This document shows positions 1-5,542 of a stretch of 7,033 nucleotides of DNA, in pieces. Within the stretch, counting starts at the first letter, position 1; each line of letters opens with the position of its first letter. The notes under the pieces are model-generated. The model was not told the DNA's origin, did not search any database, and worked only from the letters and a program-made list of their open reading frames with translations. Location: positions 1 through 7,033 of the forward strand of contig UQWE01000070.1 of NCBI GenBank assembly GCA_900544655.1, given 5' to 3'. The translations under genes were made by a program, and so were the position numbers. This DNA comes from an uncultured Coriobacteriaceae bacterium (GTDB lineage: Bacteria; Actinomycetota; Coriobacteriia; Coriobacteriales; Atopobiaceae).

Positions 1-177
1 AGCCGCCGCAGGGCCATCCGCCCAGGTAGCGCCTCGAGCGATGAGGCCATCGGCCTTCTCCTTGGTGCGGTTGTAGACGGTTACGTCATAGCCGGCATCA
101 ATGATGTGGCCAGCGATTGGCGCGCCCATGATACCGGTACCGATGAAGGCGACCTTGAGGTTGTTGGTTGCAGTCAT
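1..177 (-). CDS. NAD(P)-dependent 3-hydroxyisobutyrate dehydrogenase-like reductase, N-terminal part
   Basis: Only the first 59 codons are in the window; the gene runs off the left edge. The visible protein starts MTATNNLKVAFIGTGIMG and contains the Rossmann dinucleotide-binding motif GTGIMG at residues 13-18, followed by a strand ending VYNRT at residues 34-38. This is the standard N-terminus of the beta-hydroxyacid dehydrogenase family (3-hydroxyisobutyrate dehydrogenase, tartronate semialdehyde reductase). Asn-Arg-Thr after the second strand is usually linked to NADP(H) preference; that is family knowledge. The substrate cannot be told because the catalytic lysine region lies outside. The start is supported by AAGGAG four bases upstream of the ATG. 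It lies 62 bp downstream of degV on the same strand and may be cotranscribed with it. Confidence 0.9.
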   Translation of the reverse strand, partial: MTATNNLKVAFIGTGIMGAPIAGHIIDAGYDVTVYNRTKEKADGLIARGATWADGPAAA

Positions 178-239
178 GCTGCTCCTTCCTGGCGGCGCAA
201 ACGACCGCGATGAACAGGGATTCCCCTCATGGGGGGTGA

Positions 240-1322
240 TTATTTTGAGCGGACCTTGCGGGCGATGCGATCCGTGAAGGAGAGGTCCTCGCGGCGGTCC
301 TTACCCCAGAAGACGCACGCCACCATACCAGGGCCCACATGCGCGCCTATGACAGGCGAGACGGTGCTATGGATGATGGGAATGTCACGACAGCCAGGCT
401 CCTTGCGAATTTGGTCAGCAAGCCAGCGCGCGTCCTTCCCGGCGTCAGTGTCCACGATGCCAATGGGCATGTGAGTGACGACACCGCTCGCGCCTATGTA
501 GTTCTCTTTGAAGTCTGCGATGATGGCGCGGAGGGCCTTCTTGCGGCCGCGACACACGCCACGAAGCGTGAGGGCGCCGCTAAGGTCATAGGAAAGCTCG
601 GGCTTGATGTCGAGTTTGCCACCGACGGTCGCCGCCGCGGGCGGAATGCGACCACCACGCGCGAGGGCGTCAAAACTATCGAGCGTAAAGTAGCCCTGGA
701 TGTAATAGCGGGCCTCCTCCGCCCACTCGACAAGCTCGGACGCCGTAAGGCCGTTGCCCACCTGGCGCACAGCTTCGATGGTCAAGAGCTCGGCCGCGGC
801 GGAGGGACAGAGATTGTCCACGACATAAATCTCATAACCAGGATGCGCTTCGCGGACAAGGTCAGCCGCCTGACGGGCGGCGTCGATGCTCGAGGAAAGG
901 CCACGAGTGAAGGCGAGGTAAACGGCAGGGACGCCGTCCTTGGCCATGCGCTCGAACACTTCGAGGTAGTTGCCGGGCGTAACGGCAGACGTCGACACGT
1001 GCTCGCCGGCACGCATGCGCTCATAAAACTCATGAGGCGACATGGAGCGCCAGAGGTCGTCCACGTGCTCCCCATCCTCCATTACGAACGGGAAATGGAC
1101 GATCTCGACGCCGAGGGCACGGGCGACCTCCGGAGCAAAGTCCGCACATGAGTCCACGATGATGCGGCACTGGCCGTCACGTCGATAGCTTGCTCCAACC
1201 GCGCGCGCAATGGTCTCGGGCTCTTCCCCCGCGACCGGCGCAGCCTCGAAGCATGCGACGGCCGCGGGCTCCGTAGAACCCGCGGCCTGAAGGTTTGAAT
1301 TGTCAGAAATCTCGCTACTCAT
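240..1322 (-). CDS. DegV family fatty-acid-binding protein
   Basis: A 360-residue DegV-family protein. These proteins bind a fatty acid in a cleft between two domains; in Firmicutes the FakB members present it to the kinase FakA for phospholipid synthesis. Visible hallmarks are RIIVDSCADF at about 53-62, the STSAVTP stretch at 110-116 (the usual ligand-contacting Ser/Thr loop), ARGGRIPPAAATVGGKLDIKP at 221-241, and IGAHVGPGMVACVFWG at 325-340 with the conserved His. The chosen ATG at 1322 has GAGGAG four bases upstream and overlaps the end of hpf by 8 nt (ATGAGTAG), which suggests translational coupling. A more upstream ATG at 1355 lacks a good ribosome site. Residues 1-50 are an acidic, Ala-rich extension not seen in typical members of about 280 residues. 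No ATG, GTG or TTG occurs in frame between codon 2 and the core, so the extension is probably translated. No fakA-like kinase is in view. Confidence 0.92.
   Translation of the reverse strand: MSSEISDNSNLQAAGSTEPAAVACFEAAPVAGEEPETIARAVGASYRRDGQCRIIVDSCADFAPEVARALGVEIVHFPFVMEDGEHVDDLWRSMSPHEFYERMRAGEHVSTSAVTPGNYLEVFERMAKDGVPAVYLAFTRGLSSSIDAARQAADLVREAHPGYEIYVVDNLCPSAAAELLTIEAVRQVGNGLTASELVEWAEEARYYIQGYFTLDSFDALARGGRIPPAAATVGGKLDIKPELSYDLSGALTLRGVCRGRKKALRAIIADFKENYIGASGVVTHMPIGIVDTDAGKDARWLADQIRKEPGCRDIPIIHSTVSPVIGAHVGPGMVACVFWGKDRREDLSFTDRIARKVRSK
1260..1287 (-). other. Perfect GC-rich hairpin inside the degV 5' coding region
   Basis: Plus-strand positions 1260-1268 (ggccgcggg) are the exact reverse complement of 1279-1287 (cccgcggcc), giving a 9-bp all-GC stem with a 10-nt loop. 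No U-run follows on the minus strand, so a classical terminator is not supported. It lies just after the hpf stop, inside codons 12-21 of degV, where the protein is not conserved. It might be a decayed or partial hpf terminator now read through, or a structure that lowers degV expression relative to hpf. The pairing is seen directly; any role is inference. Confidence 0.5.
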
Positions 1323-1887
1323 CCGGCTCCTCGATTTTGGGCTTGATGATTCCATATCCGCCGCTCTTGCGGCGATAAATAACGTTCACAAGGCCAGTAG
1401 TGGCATTCGTGAAGACGTAGAAGTCGTGGCCAATGAGGTCAGTCTGAACGAGGGCCTCCTCCTCGCTCATGGGCGGCAGGTCGATGACCTTCTCGCGAAC
1501 GAGCTCTTCGTCGTCATCGCCCTCGATGAGATCCGCCAGGTCCTCCGAAACGGGTGCGACGGGCAGACCCTGGGTGCGCTGACGACGGTCAATGACCTTC
1601 GTCTTGAACTTACGAATCTGACGGGTCACCTTATCGGCGGCGATATCGATGGCAGCGTACATGTCAGGATCTGCGGACTCTACGCGAACCACGTTGTCGC
1701 GAACGCGTACAGTGACCTCGCAGACCGCCGCCTCGGGATTGGAGCGGTTCTTCTCAACTCGAAGGACAACGTCGCACGTCATGGGCTGAATGTCAAAGAC
1801 TCCGAGAGCCCCGCCGATCTTCACGTCAACGTAGTTGCGCAGCGCATCAGTAACGGTAACCTTGCGACCGGATACCTTGATGTCCAT
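1315..1887 (-). CDS. hpf: Long-form ribosome hibernation promoting factor HPF
   Basis: A 190-residue protein matching long HPF in length and layout. The N-terminal RaiA/YfiA-type domain (about 1-100, starting MDIKVSGRKVTVTDALRNYV) binds the 30S decoding region. An acidic linker follows (about 112-130, with DDDEE). The C-terminal dimerisation domain (about 131-185) contains DLPPMSEEEALVQ, GHDFYVF, VNVIYRRKSGGYGII, the signature that brings two ribosomes together as inactive 100S dimers. These proteins act in the cytoplasm in stationary phase or stress. The start at 1887 is supported by GGAGG a few bases upstream; the open frame extends 10 codons further without a good ribosome site. Its end overlaps degV by 8 nt. 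A 178-bp spacer separates it from the upstream lipoprotein gene, so it may have its own promoter, but no clear -35/-10 pair is visible. Confidence 0.96.
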   Translation of the reverse strand: MDIKVSGRKVTVTDALRNYVDVKIGGALGVFDIQPMTCDVVLRVEKNRSNPEAAVCEVTVRVRDNVVRVESADPDMYAAIDIAADKVTRQIRKFKTKVIDRRQRTQGLPVAPVSEDLADLIEGDDDEELVREKVIDLPPMSEEEALVQTDLIGHDFYVFTNATTGLVNVIYRRKSGGYGIIKPKIEEPDE

Positions 1888-2065
1888 AGTGCCTCCAACC
1901 CTAGAGCCAAAATGCACGTTCCGGGGACGCGAGCCCTTGGGACTTACGTCCGTACTTTCTAGATACCCAAACGCGACAAAAAAGTTCGCGAGAAAATAAA
2001 TGACCGGTTACCGATTTCACCCTTCACAAGCGAACAATTGCACGCTTAGACAGGCAAATCAGACA
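1888..2065 (-). promoter_or_regulatory. hpf upstream region with AT-rich inverted repeat
   Basis: This 178-bp spacer between the lipoprotein gene and hpf is clearly more AT-rich than its surroundings. It contains an inverted repeat, CGCGA at 1972-1976 and TCGCG at 1986-1990, flanking a 9-nt A-rich centre (T-rich on the transcribed strand). A short hairpin of 4 bp closed by a GUAA tetraloop (1940-1951) lies in the probable 5' UTR, and AAGCG/CGCTT arms (about 2025-2048) lie just past the lipoprotein stop. No convincing rho-independent terminator or sigma-70 promoter could be picked. The region probably holds the hpf promoter and a possible operator, but that is inference from position and composition. 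Confidence 0.4.
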
Positions 2066-3055
2066 TTAATACACGTCCGCAGCATTGGCGCCGGCAGTCG
2101 ATCCGTCCTGAATCCCCGAGGTCACGCCCTCAATCCCAGAGGAGTCAGACTCTTGTCCCTCGACGGTTCCGGCAGAAAGCGTGATGCCAGAAATCTGCGA
2201 GGAATCCGTCAAGGGGCTCAAACCGCCGAGCCATCTGGCGCGAATAACGTCGCCGACTCCATTGGAGGAAATCTTGTCGAGGGCGTCTTTGACCGCCATC
2301 TGAAGATCAGTGTTGGAAGTCATAACCCCAACGCCAATCATGGACGGGGCGTTGATGGAACCGGCGAAGGCGATGCCGTCATAGGAGCCCGAGAGGAAGG
2401 CTCCCGAGAACGCGTCACAAAGCACGTAGTCAACGATGCCTTGGTCGAGAGCGTCAAACGCGTCGTTCAGATTCTGGAAATCCTGCTCCGTGGCGTTGAG
2501 GTCGCTGCGCTTGAGATACTGGGCAGAAGAGGAACCCTCCTGGACGCCAATCCTCTTACCGCGAAGGTCCATGTTGGAGACAACCGTCTCGTCACCCTTG
2601 TGGAAGAACCCAATCGCGTCCTCGGCATAGGAGCCAGCAACGGTCACGTTTGAACGGCCCGAGGTCTCACCCATGATGACGTCGCACTCAGAGCCAAGCG
2701 AAGAGGAAGTGCTCGAAACGCTAACGAGCTTGACAGTAAGGCCGAGCTCGTCGCCAAGCGCATACGCCATGTCCACGTCATAACCCTGGTAAGAGCCAGC
2801 CTGGTCAGTCATGCACATGGGGGCCGAAGAAGAACGGCTGAGACCAACCGTAAGGACACCGTCCTCGAGAACGGACGGAGAGGAGACAGCCGGCGTAGCA
2901 GCGGCAGCGCGCTGAGATTGGGCCTCTTCGACCGTGGGAGAGGCAAAGGCATCACTAATCGCCTTGAGTGGGTTGGAGCAGCCAGCAAGGGCAACAGTGC
3001 AAGCCACCGCAAGCAGGGAGGCGAGGACGGGTTTAGCCGCCAACGAGCGTTTCAT
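2066..3055 (-). CDS. Substrate-binding lipoprotein, family 3 (amino-acid type), orphan
   Basis: A 329-residue extracytoplasmic solute-binding protein of the amino-acid ABC-transporter family (SBP_bac_3). The start at 3055 gives MKRSLAAKPV, a hydrophobic stretch and a lipobox LAGC with Cys26, so the mature protein should be lipid-anchored on the outer face of the membrane. Residues 27-65 are an Ala/Ser-rich linker. The binding domain begins GVLTVGL (66-72), has the family hallmark YQGYDVDMAYALGDELG (89-105), keeps an Arg (R134, in ETSGRS) where family members bind the ligand carboxylate, and has LDQGIVDYVLCD (203-214). Residues after about 285 form a Ser/Gly-rich tail. GAGGAG lies five bases before the ATG. 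An open frame 33 codons longer exists but lacks a lipobox-compatible start. No permease or ATPase gene is adjacent; hpf follows. The ligand is unknown. Confidence 0.9.
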   Translation of the reverse strand: MKRSLAAKPVLASLLAVACTVALAGCSNPLKAISDAFASPTVEEAQSQRAAAATPAVSSPSVLEDGVLTVGLSRSSSAPMCMTDQAGSYQGYDVDMAYALGDELGLTVKLVSVSSTSSSLGSECDVIMGETSGRSNVTVAGSYAEDAIGFFHKGDETVVSNMDLRGKRIGVQEGSSSAQYLKRSDLNATEQDFQNLNDAFDALDQGIVDYVLCDAFSGAFLSGSYDGIAFAGSINAPSMIGVGVMTSNTDLQMAVKDALDKISSNGVGDVIRARWLGGLSPLTDSSQISGITLSAGTVEGQESDSSGIEGVTSGIQDGSTAGANAADVY

Positions 3056-3120
3056 CGAGTCTCCTCGTATCTCGGGCGCGAGCGCCCACTGGGCCGGCAC
3101 ATGCCGGAAGTTGTCAGTGG
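3056..3120 (-). promoter_or_regulatory. Stacked hairpins covering the lipoprotein ribosome site
   Basis: On the minus strand three hairpins follow one another directly before the ATG at 3055. First, CCGGC/GCCGG (3094-3107, loop of 4) sits inside a longer stem CCACTG/CAGTGG (3115-3120 with 3086-3091). Second, GGGCG/CGCCC (3074-3087, loop CTCG) shares bases 3086-3087 with the first outer stem, so the two cannot both form fully. Third, CGAG/CTCG with a GAGA tetraloop (3056-3067) contains the GAGGAG ribosome site itself. The pairings are seen directly. Control of translation by switching between these stems is inference. Confidence 0.5.
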
Positions 3121-3180
3121 TCTCAGACAGCTGACCTGGTATTTGACCCCACACTCGCGCACTGGAGCGTTTGCTTTGGA

Positions 3181-3444
3181 CACCGCGGCGTCCGCCACTC
3201 GTGACCCTCTCGCCCGCGGAGCTTTAGCCCCTCATCTAACGAACGGTGCGACTTACTTCTAGGACGAGCCATGATCGCCAGCCCGCGCACGGACTGACTT
3301 ACGTGGATCCCTTTGCCCTCGTCTGGCATGGACTTGGGACGGCCGTGGGCGCACGCCCGCAGGGACAGACGAACGCACCGGCCATCTTTGGCTCGCAACG
3401 TATCGACTGACCCACCGGCCCGCAACCACAGACCTGAATGAGAC
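3181..3444 (-). ncRNA. Candidate structured noncoding RNA, possibly a raiA-motif RNA
   Basis: No credible gene lies between comF and the lipoprotein gene; the longest open frame (100 codons) has no recognisable domain. The segment begins right after an extended -10 promoter and contains consistent complementary segments. A 7-bp helix CGCACCG/CGGTGCG (3374-3380 with 3244-3250) encloses two crossing helices, 3323-3331 with 3269-3281 and 3318-3323 with 3263-3268, which together would form a pseudoknot. Smaller elements are CACG/CGTG (3288-3305) and a 5-bp hairpin with a UAAA loop on the RNA (3218-3231). The known raiA RNA motif occurs in Firmicutes and Actinobacteria beside raiA (hpf) and comFC, and this segment lies between comF and hpf. 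The identity therefore rests on context and structure only; the motif consensus was not checked base by base. Ends are approximate. A long leader of the lipoprotein mRNA is the alternative. Confidence 0.5.
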
Positions 3445-3450
3445 TTCCGT

Positions 3451-3459
3451 ATTATAGCA
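3451..3459 (-). promoter_or_regulatory. Extended -10 promoter TGCTATAAT
   Basis: The minus strand reads TGCTATAAT, a perfect consensus -10 with the TGn extension. No TTGACA-like -35 lies at the normal 16-18 spacing; a TTCACA lies 21 bases upstream (3478-3483). Extended -10 promoters often work without a -35. Transcription would begin near 3444, about 56 bases past the comF stop and about 390 bases before the lipoprotein start, so the first product is a long untranslated RNA. Confidence 0.65.
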
Positions 3460-3464
3460 GCTTA

Positions 3465-3499
3465 GGCATGGTGAGACTGTGAATTCACCTCCCATGGCC
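3465..3499 (-). terminator. Imperfect stem-loop at the end of comF
   Basis: Immediately after the comF stop the minus strand can fold an interrupted stem: GGTGA/TCACC (3485-3489 with 3470-3474) extended by AT and GGC/GCC pairs with bulges. It also contains the palindrome GTGAATTCAC (3479-3488). There is no U-run after it; the next bases run into the TATAAT element. It may end or pause comF transcription, or mark an operator for the downstream promoter. Support is weak. Confidence 0.3.
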
Positions 3500-4231
3500 T
3501 CACCACGAGCGAGCGAGGGCGCAAGCGGTGACGTCCGCCGCTCCGGCTTCAAGCAGACAGCGCGTGCAAGCGCGAACCGTCGTGCCGGTCGTGAGGACGT
3601 CATCGACAAGCAACAGCGAGCAACCCGTAACGTCCTCGATAGCCATAACGCCACCCTCGAGGTTTGCCTTTCTCCCCTCGCGACCGAGCTTACGTTGGTC
3701 CTTGGCGTCCTCGCGCGCGAGAACGTCCGCCAACGGCAAGCCGAGAAAGGAGGCGAGACACTTCGCGATCGCCTCCATATGGTCAAAGCCTCTGCGCCGG
3801 AACGCCTCAGGCGTCGCCGGCACAAAGCAGATGGCATCCGTTTCGTTCGCGTCAAAGCGGGCCGAGCCGTCAGTGGCAGGTAGAGTTGCCGCCTCGTCAA
3901 GAGACGTCGCGATTATCGCTGCGATAACCGCGGCAAGGCGCCTCTCCCCCGCGTCCTTGTGAGCAACGGCCAGAGCTCGGCCGGCGCCCTCGAGCGGCAA
4001 GGCGCAGACGCACGAGCGAGTTTCCCATCCTCCACCTTGAGGCAAGTCACACTCCGTACAGGTGAGCCGACCAAAGGGAGCCCCGCAGTTCGGGCACGCG
4101 AGACGTTGTTCGATCCACGGAAGAGAGTTCCGGCACGAATCGCAGAGTAACTCCCCCGGCTCGTCGCAAACGACGCAACGCGTCGGCCAGACAACCTCCA
4201 TAGCGGCACTACAAACAGACCCCAAATACAC
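3500..4231 (-). CDS. comF: ComF-family (ComFC-type) phosphoribosyltransferase-like protein
   Basis: A 243-residue ComFC/GntX-like protein. The family combines an N-terminal zinc-binding part with a phosphoribosyltransferase fold; in competent bacteria ComFC acts in the cytoplasm during uptake of single-stranded DNA, though its reaction is not settled. Visible features are paired cysteines CVVC (19-22), CDSC (30-33), CPNC (46-49) and CTEC (58-61), then RRRGFDH (145-151), a DQRKLGREGRKAN stretch (178-190), and the PRPP-binding loop LLLVDDVLTTGTTV (206-219). Length is usual for the family. The best start is GTG at 4231, five bases after GGAGGGG; a TTG at 4249 and an ATG at 4201 are also in frame but lack a suitable site. 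A hairpin covers this ribosome site. No comFA helicase precedes it, which is common outside Bacillus. The next gene region downstream is the candidate RNA. Confidence 0.92.
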   Translation of the reverse strand: MYLGSVCSAAMEVVWPTRCVVCDEPGELLCDSCRNSLPWIEQRLACPNCGAPFGRLTCTECDLPQGGGWETRSCVCALPLEGAGRALAVAHKDAGERRLAAVIAAIIATSLDEAATLPATDGSARFDANETDAICFVPATPEAFRRRGFDHMEAIAKCLASFLGLPLADVLAREDAKDQRKLGREGRKANLEGGVMAIEDVTGCSLLLVDDVLTTGTTVRACTRCLLEAGAADVTACALARSW

Positions 4232-4265
4232 AGAATCCCCTCCATGCAAGCACGAAGGGGATTCT
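4232..4265 (-). promoter_or_regulatory. 12-bp hairpin masking the comF ribosome binding site
   Basis: Plus-strand 4254-4265 (gaaggggattct) pairs with 4232-4243 (agaatcccctcc) with a single mismatch that is a G-U wobble in the minus-strand RNA. The 10-nt loop is 4244-4253. The 3' arm contains the GGAGGGG ribosome site and ends directly at the GTG start. Folding would hide the site and lower comF translation. No U-run follows, so a terminator for ddl is less likely. The structure is seen directly; its regulatory effect is inference. Confidence 0.55.
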
Positions 4266-4356
4266 CGGTGACAGCAATTCTATCGCTCTTGCGCGAGGAA
4301 GGCCTAGACCGCAATCAATCTTGCCGCCGGTTCGTCACCAATATCAGGAGTACGGG

Positions 4357-5433
4357 CTAGTTCTTCGCCGCCGAGCGAATCAGCTGATCAAGGACGCCTG
4401 AAAGCTCGCGACCAGACGCCTTCATCATCTCAGGGAATCGCGAATAGCGCGTAAGGCCCGGAATGGAGTTGACCTCGTTGAAGACGACTTCGTGCTCAGG
4501 AGTCACGAATAGGTCCACGCGCGCAAATCCGGAGCAGCAAAGGGCCTCGTAAACGGTGAAGCCCGTCTTGCGAACGAGCACCATATCCTCATCCGAGATC
4601 TGTGCCGGGCAACGGAGTGACGAGTTCTGAGAGGAAGCCGAGGCACCTGCCGTTTGATCCTGGTGGATATGGAAGAACCCGCCATCCGAGACGACGGTCT
4701 CGTCCACGACGCCCATCTCGAGGTCCGACGTCGTGTCACCGATCACGGCGCACCCCACCTCGGTGCCGACGATGGCCTCTTCAACGGAGACCTTGGGGTC
4801 GAGAGAGAAGGCGAGCTCAAGAGCGCGAGCCATCTCGTTCTCATCGGCGACCTTGGAGACTCCGTAGGAAGAGCCTCCCCGCGCGGGCTTCACGAACACG
4901 GGATACCCACCGCATGCGCTAACGGCAGCCTCCGCATCCGCAGCGCTTGCGCCGCGATAGAGGACCTCGCACTTGGGGACACGAACGCCCACGCTCGCGG
5001 CAAGGCGATGCGAGACGTCCTTATCCATGCAGACAGCGCTCGAAAGGACCCCACAGCCGACATACGGCACGCCAGCGCTCTCGAGAAGCGCCTGCGTAAC
5101 GCCGTCCTCCCCGCCCTGGCCATGAAGCACCGGGAGCGCAACGTCCACATCGAGACGGGTCAGGGTTCCGTTTGCCTCATGACGACAGAGCCCGCCGCCG
5201 GGAACGACAACCACGGGACACACGTCGTGCGCGGCCCATGCGTCACCCTCGTCAACATCATCGAGGACGCCGGTGTAGTTGAGCCATTCGCCATCGCGCG
5301 TGATGCCGACGAGCGTAAGGTCATATTCAAAGCCCGACAGCTCGTGCAGGACGTTGTTAGCCGAACGAAGCGAAATATCGTGCTCGGACGAAGTGCCGCC
5401 AAAGAGAACGGCGACACGAAGGGTACCTTCCAT
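4357..5433 (-). CDS. ddl: D-alanine--D-X ligase (Ddl/Van family)
   Basis: A 358-residue ATP-grasp ligase that joins D-alanine to a second D-residue for the peptidoglycan stem. Motifs in order: LFGGTSSEHDISLRSAN (10-26, catalytic Glu17), LPVLHGQGGEDG (100-111), GVPYVGCG (121-128), SSAVCMDK (131-138), VFVKPARGGSSYGVSKV (179-195), EVGCAVIG (225-232), ARVDLF (304-309) and FNEVNSIPGLTRYSRFPEMM (318-337). The EVGCAVIG, CMDK and SRFPEMM blocks match VanA/VanG-type ligases more than classical Ddl. The omega loop reads FFHIHQDQ (253-260), so His257 aligns with VanA His244, the D-lactate-selecting residue; the lysine-containing EKGS part of VanA is replaced by a Ser/Ala-rich stretch. D-Ala-D-Ala activity is still possible. 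The ATG at 5433 has GGGAG four bases before it; a GTG at 5469 is less likely. No vanH or vanX is in the window. Confidence 0.92.
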   Translation of the reverse strand: MEGTLRVAVLFGGTSSEHDISLRSANNVLHELSGFEYDLTLVGITRDGEWLNYTGVLDDVDEGDAWAAHDVCPVVVVPGGGLCRHEANGTLTRLDVDVALPVLHGQGGEDGVTQALLESAGVPYVGCGVLSSAVCMDKDVSHRLAASVGVRVPKCEVLYRGASAADAEAAVSACGGYPVFVKPARGGSSYGVSKVADENEMARALELAFSLDPKVSVEEAIVGTEVGCAVIGDTTSDLEMGVVDETVVSDGGFFHIHQDQTAGASASSQNSSLRCPAQISDEDMVLVRKTGFTVYEALCCSGFARVDLFVTPEHEVVFNEVNSIPGLTRYSRFPEMMKASGRELSGVLDQLIRSAAKN

Positions 5434-5492
5434 GTGACTCCCATCTGACACGTGGCAATTACCACTCACAGCAGCTTCAAGTTATACGGCGC

Positions 5493-5516
5493 CGCGTCCC
5501 GTTTATGCGGGACGCG
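5493..5516 (-). terminator. 9-bp GC hairpin between tatD and ddl
   Basis: Plus-strand 5493-5501 (cgcgtcccg) is exactly complementary to 5508-5516 (cgggacgcg), with a 6-nt loop. It lies 26 bases past the tatD stop and 59 bases before the ddl ATG. Reading on the minus strand it is followed by GCGCCGTATAACTTG, so a proper U-run is missing. It is most likely a weak or rho-assisted terminator or pause site separating rsmA-tatD from ddl. A TATAAC at about 5481-5486 could be a -10 for ddl, but no matching -35 was found. Confidence 0.5.
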
Positions 5517-5542
5517 ATGGACGGTAAATCATCGAAGATAGG

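Noticed and set aside
221..236. Small CCCC/GGGG hairpin after the degV stop as a terminator
   Set aside because: Only four GC pairs form in the minus-strand RNA and no U-run follows.
339..1151. Long plus-strand open frame opposite degV (270 codons), and similar ones at 2000-2653, 4654-5448 and 5648-6319
   Set aside because: They lie antisense to well-supported genes, show no recognisable domain, and are expected mirror frames in GC-rich DNA.
1958..1970. GGGTAT on the minus strand upstream of hpf as a general-stress sigma factor -10
   Set aside because: No GTTT-like -35 lies at the needed distance, so a single hexamer is not enough.
3084..3150. Signal recognition particle RNA, because ACCAGGTCAG occurs on the minus strand
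   Set aside because: The following GGAAGGAAGCAGCC core of SRP RNA is absent.
3123..3425. 100-codon minus-strand open frame in the comF-lipoprotein gap
   Set aside because: Arg/Cys-rich sequence with no domain, no good ribosome site at the start, and it coincides with the paired segments of the candidate RNA.
3181..3444. RNase P RNA, tmRNA, T-box, cobalamin or TPP riboswitch
   Set aside because: Their hallmark strings (for example GAGGAAAGUCC, a tag-encoding frame, GGGUGGNACCGCG, GCCACUG, CUGAGA with a partner) were looked for and not found in the right arrangement.
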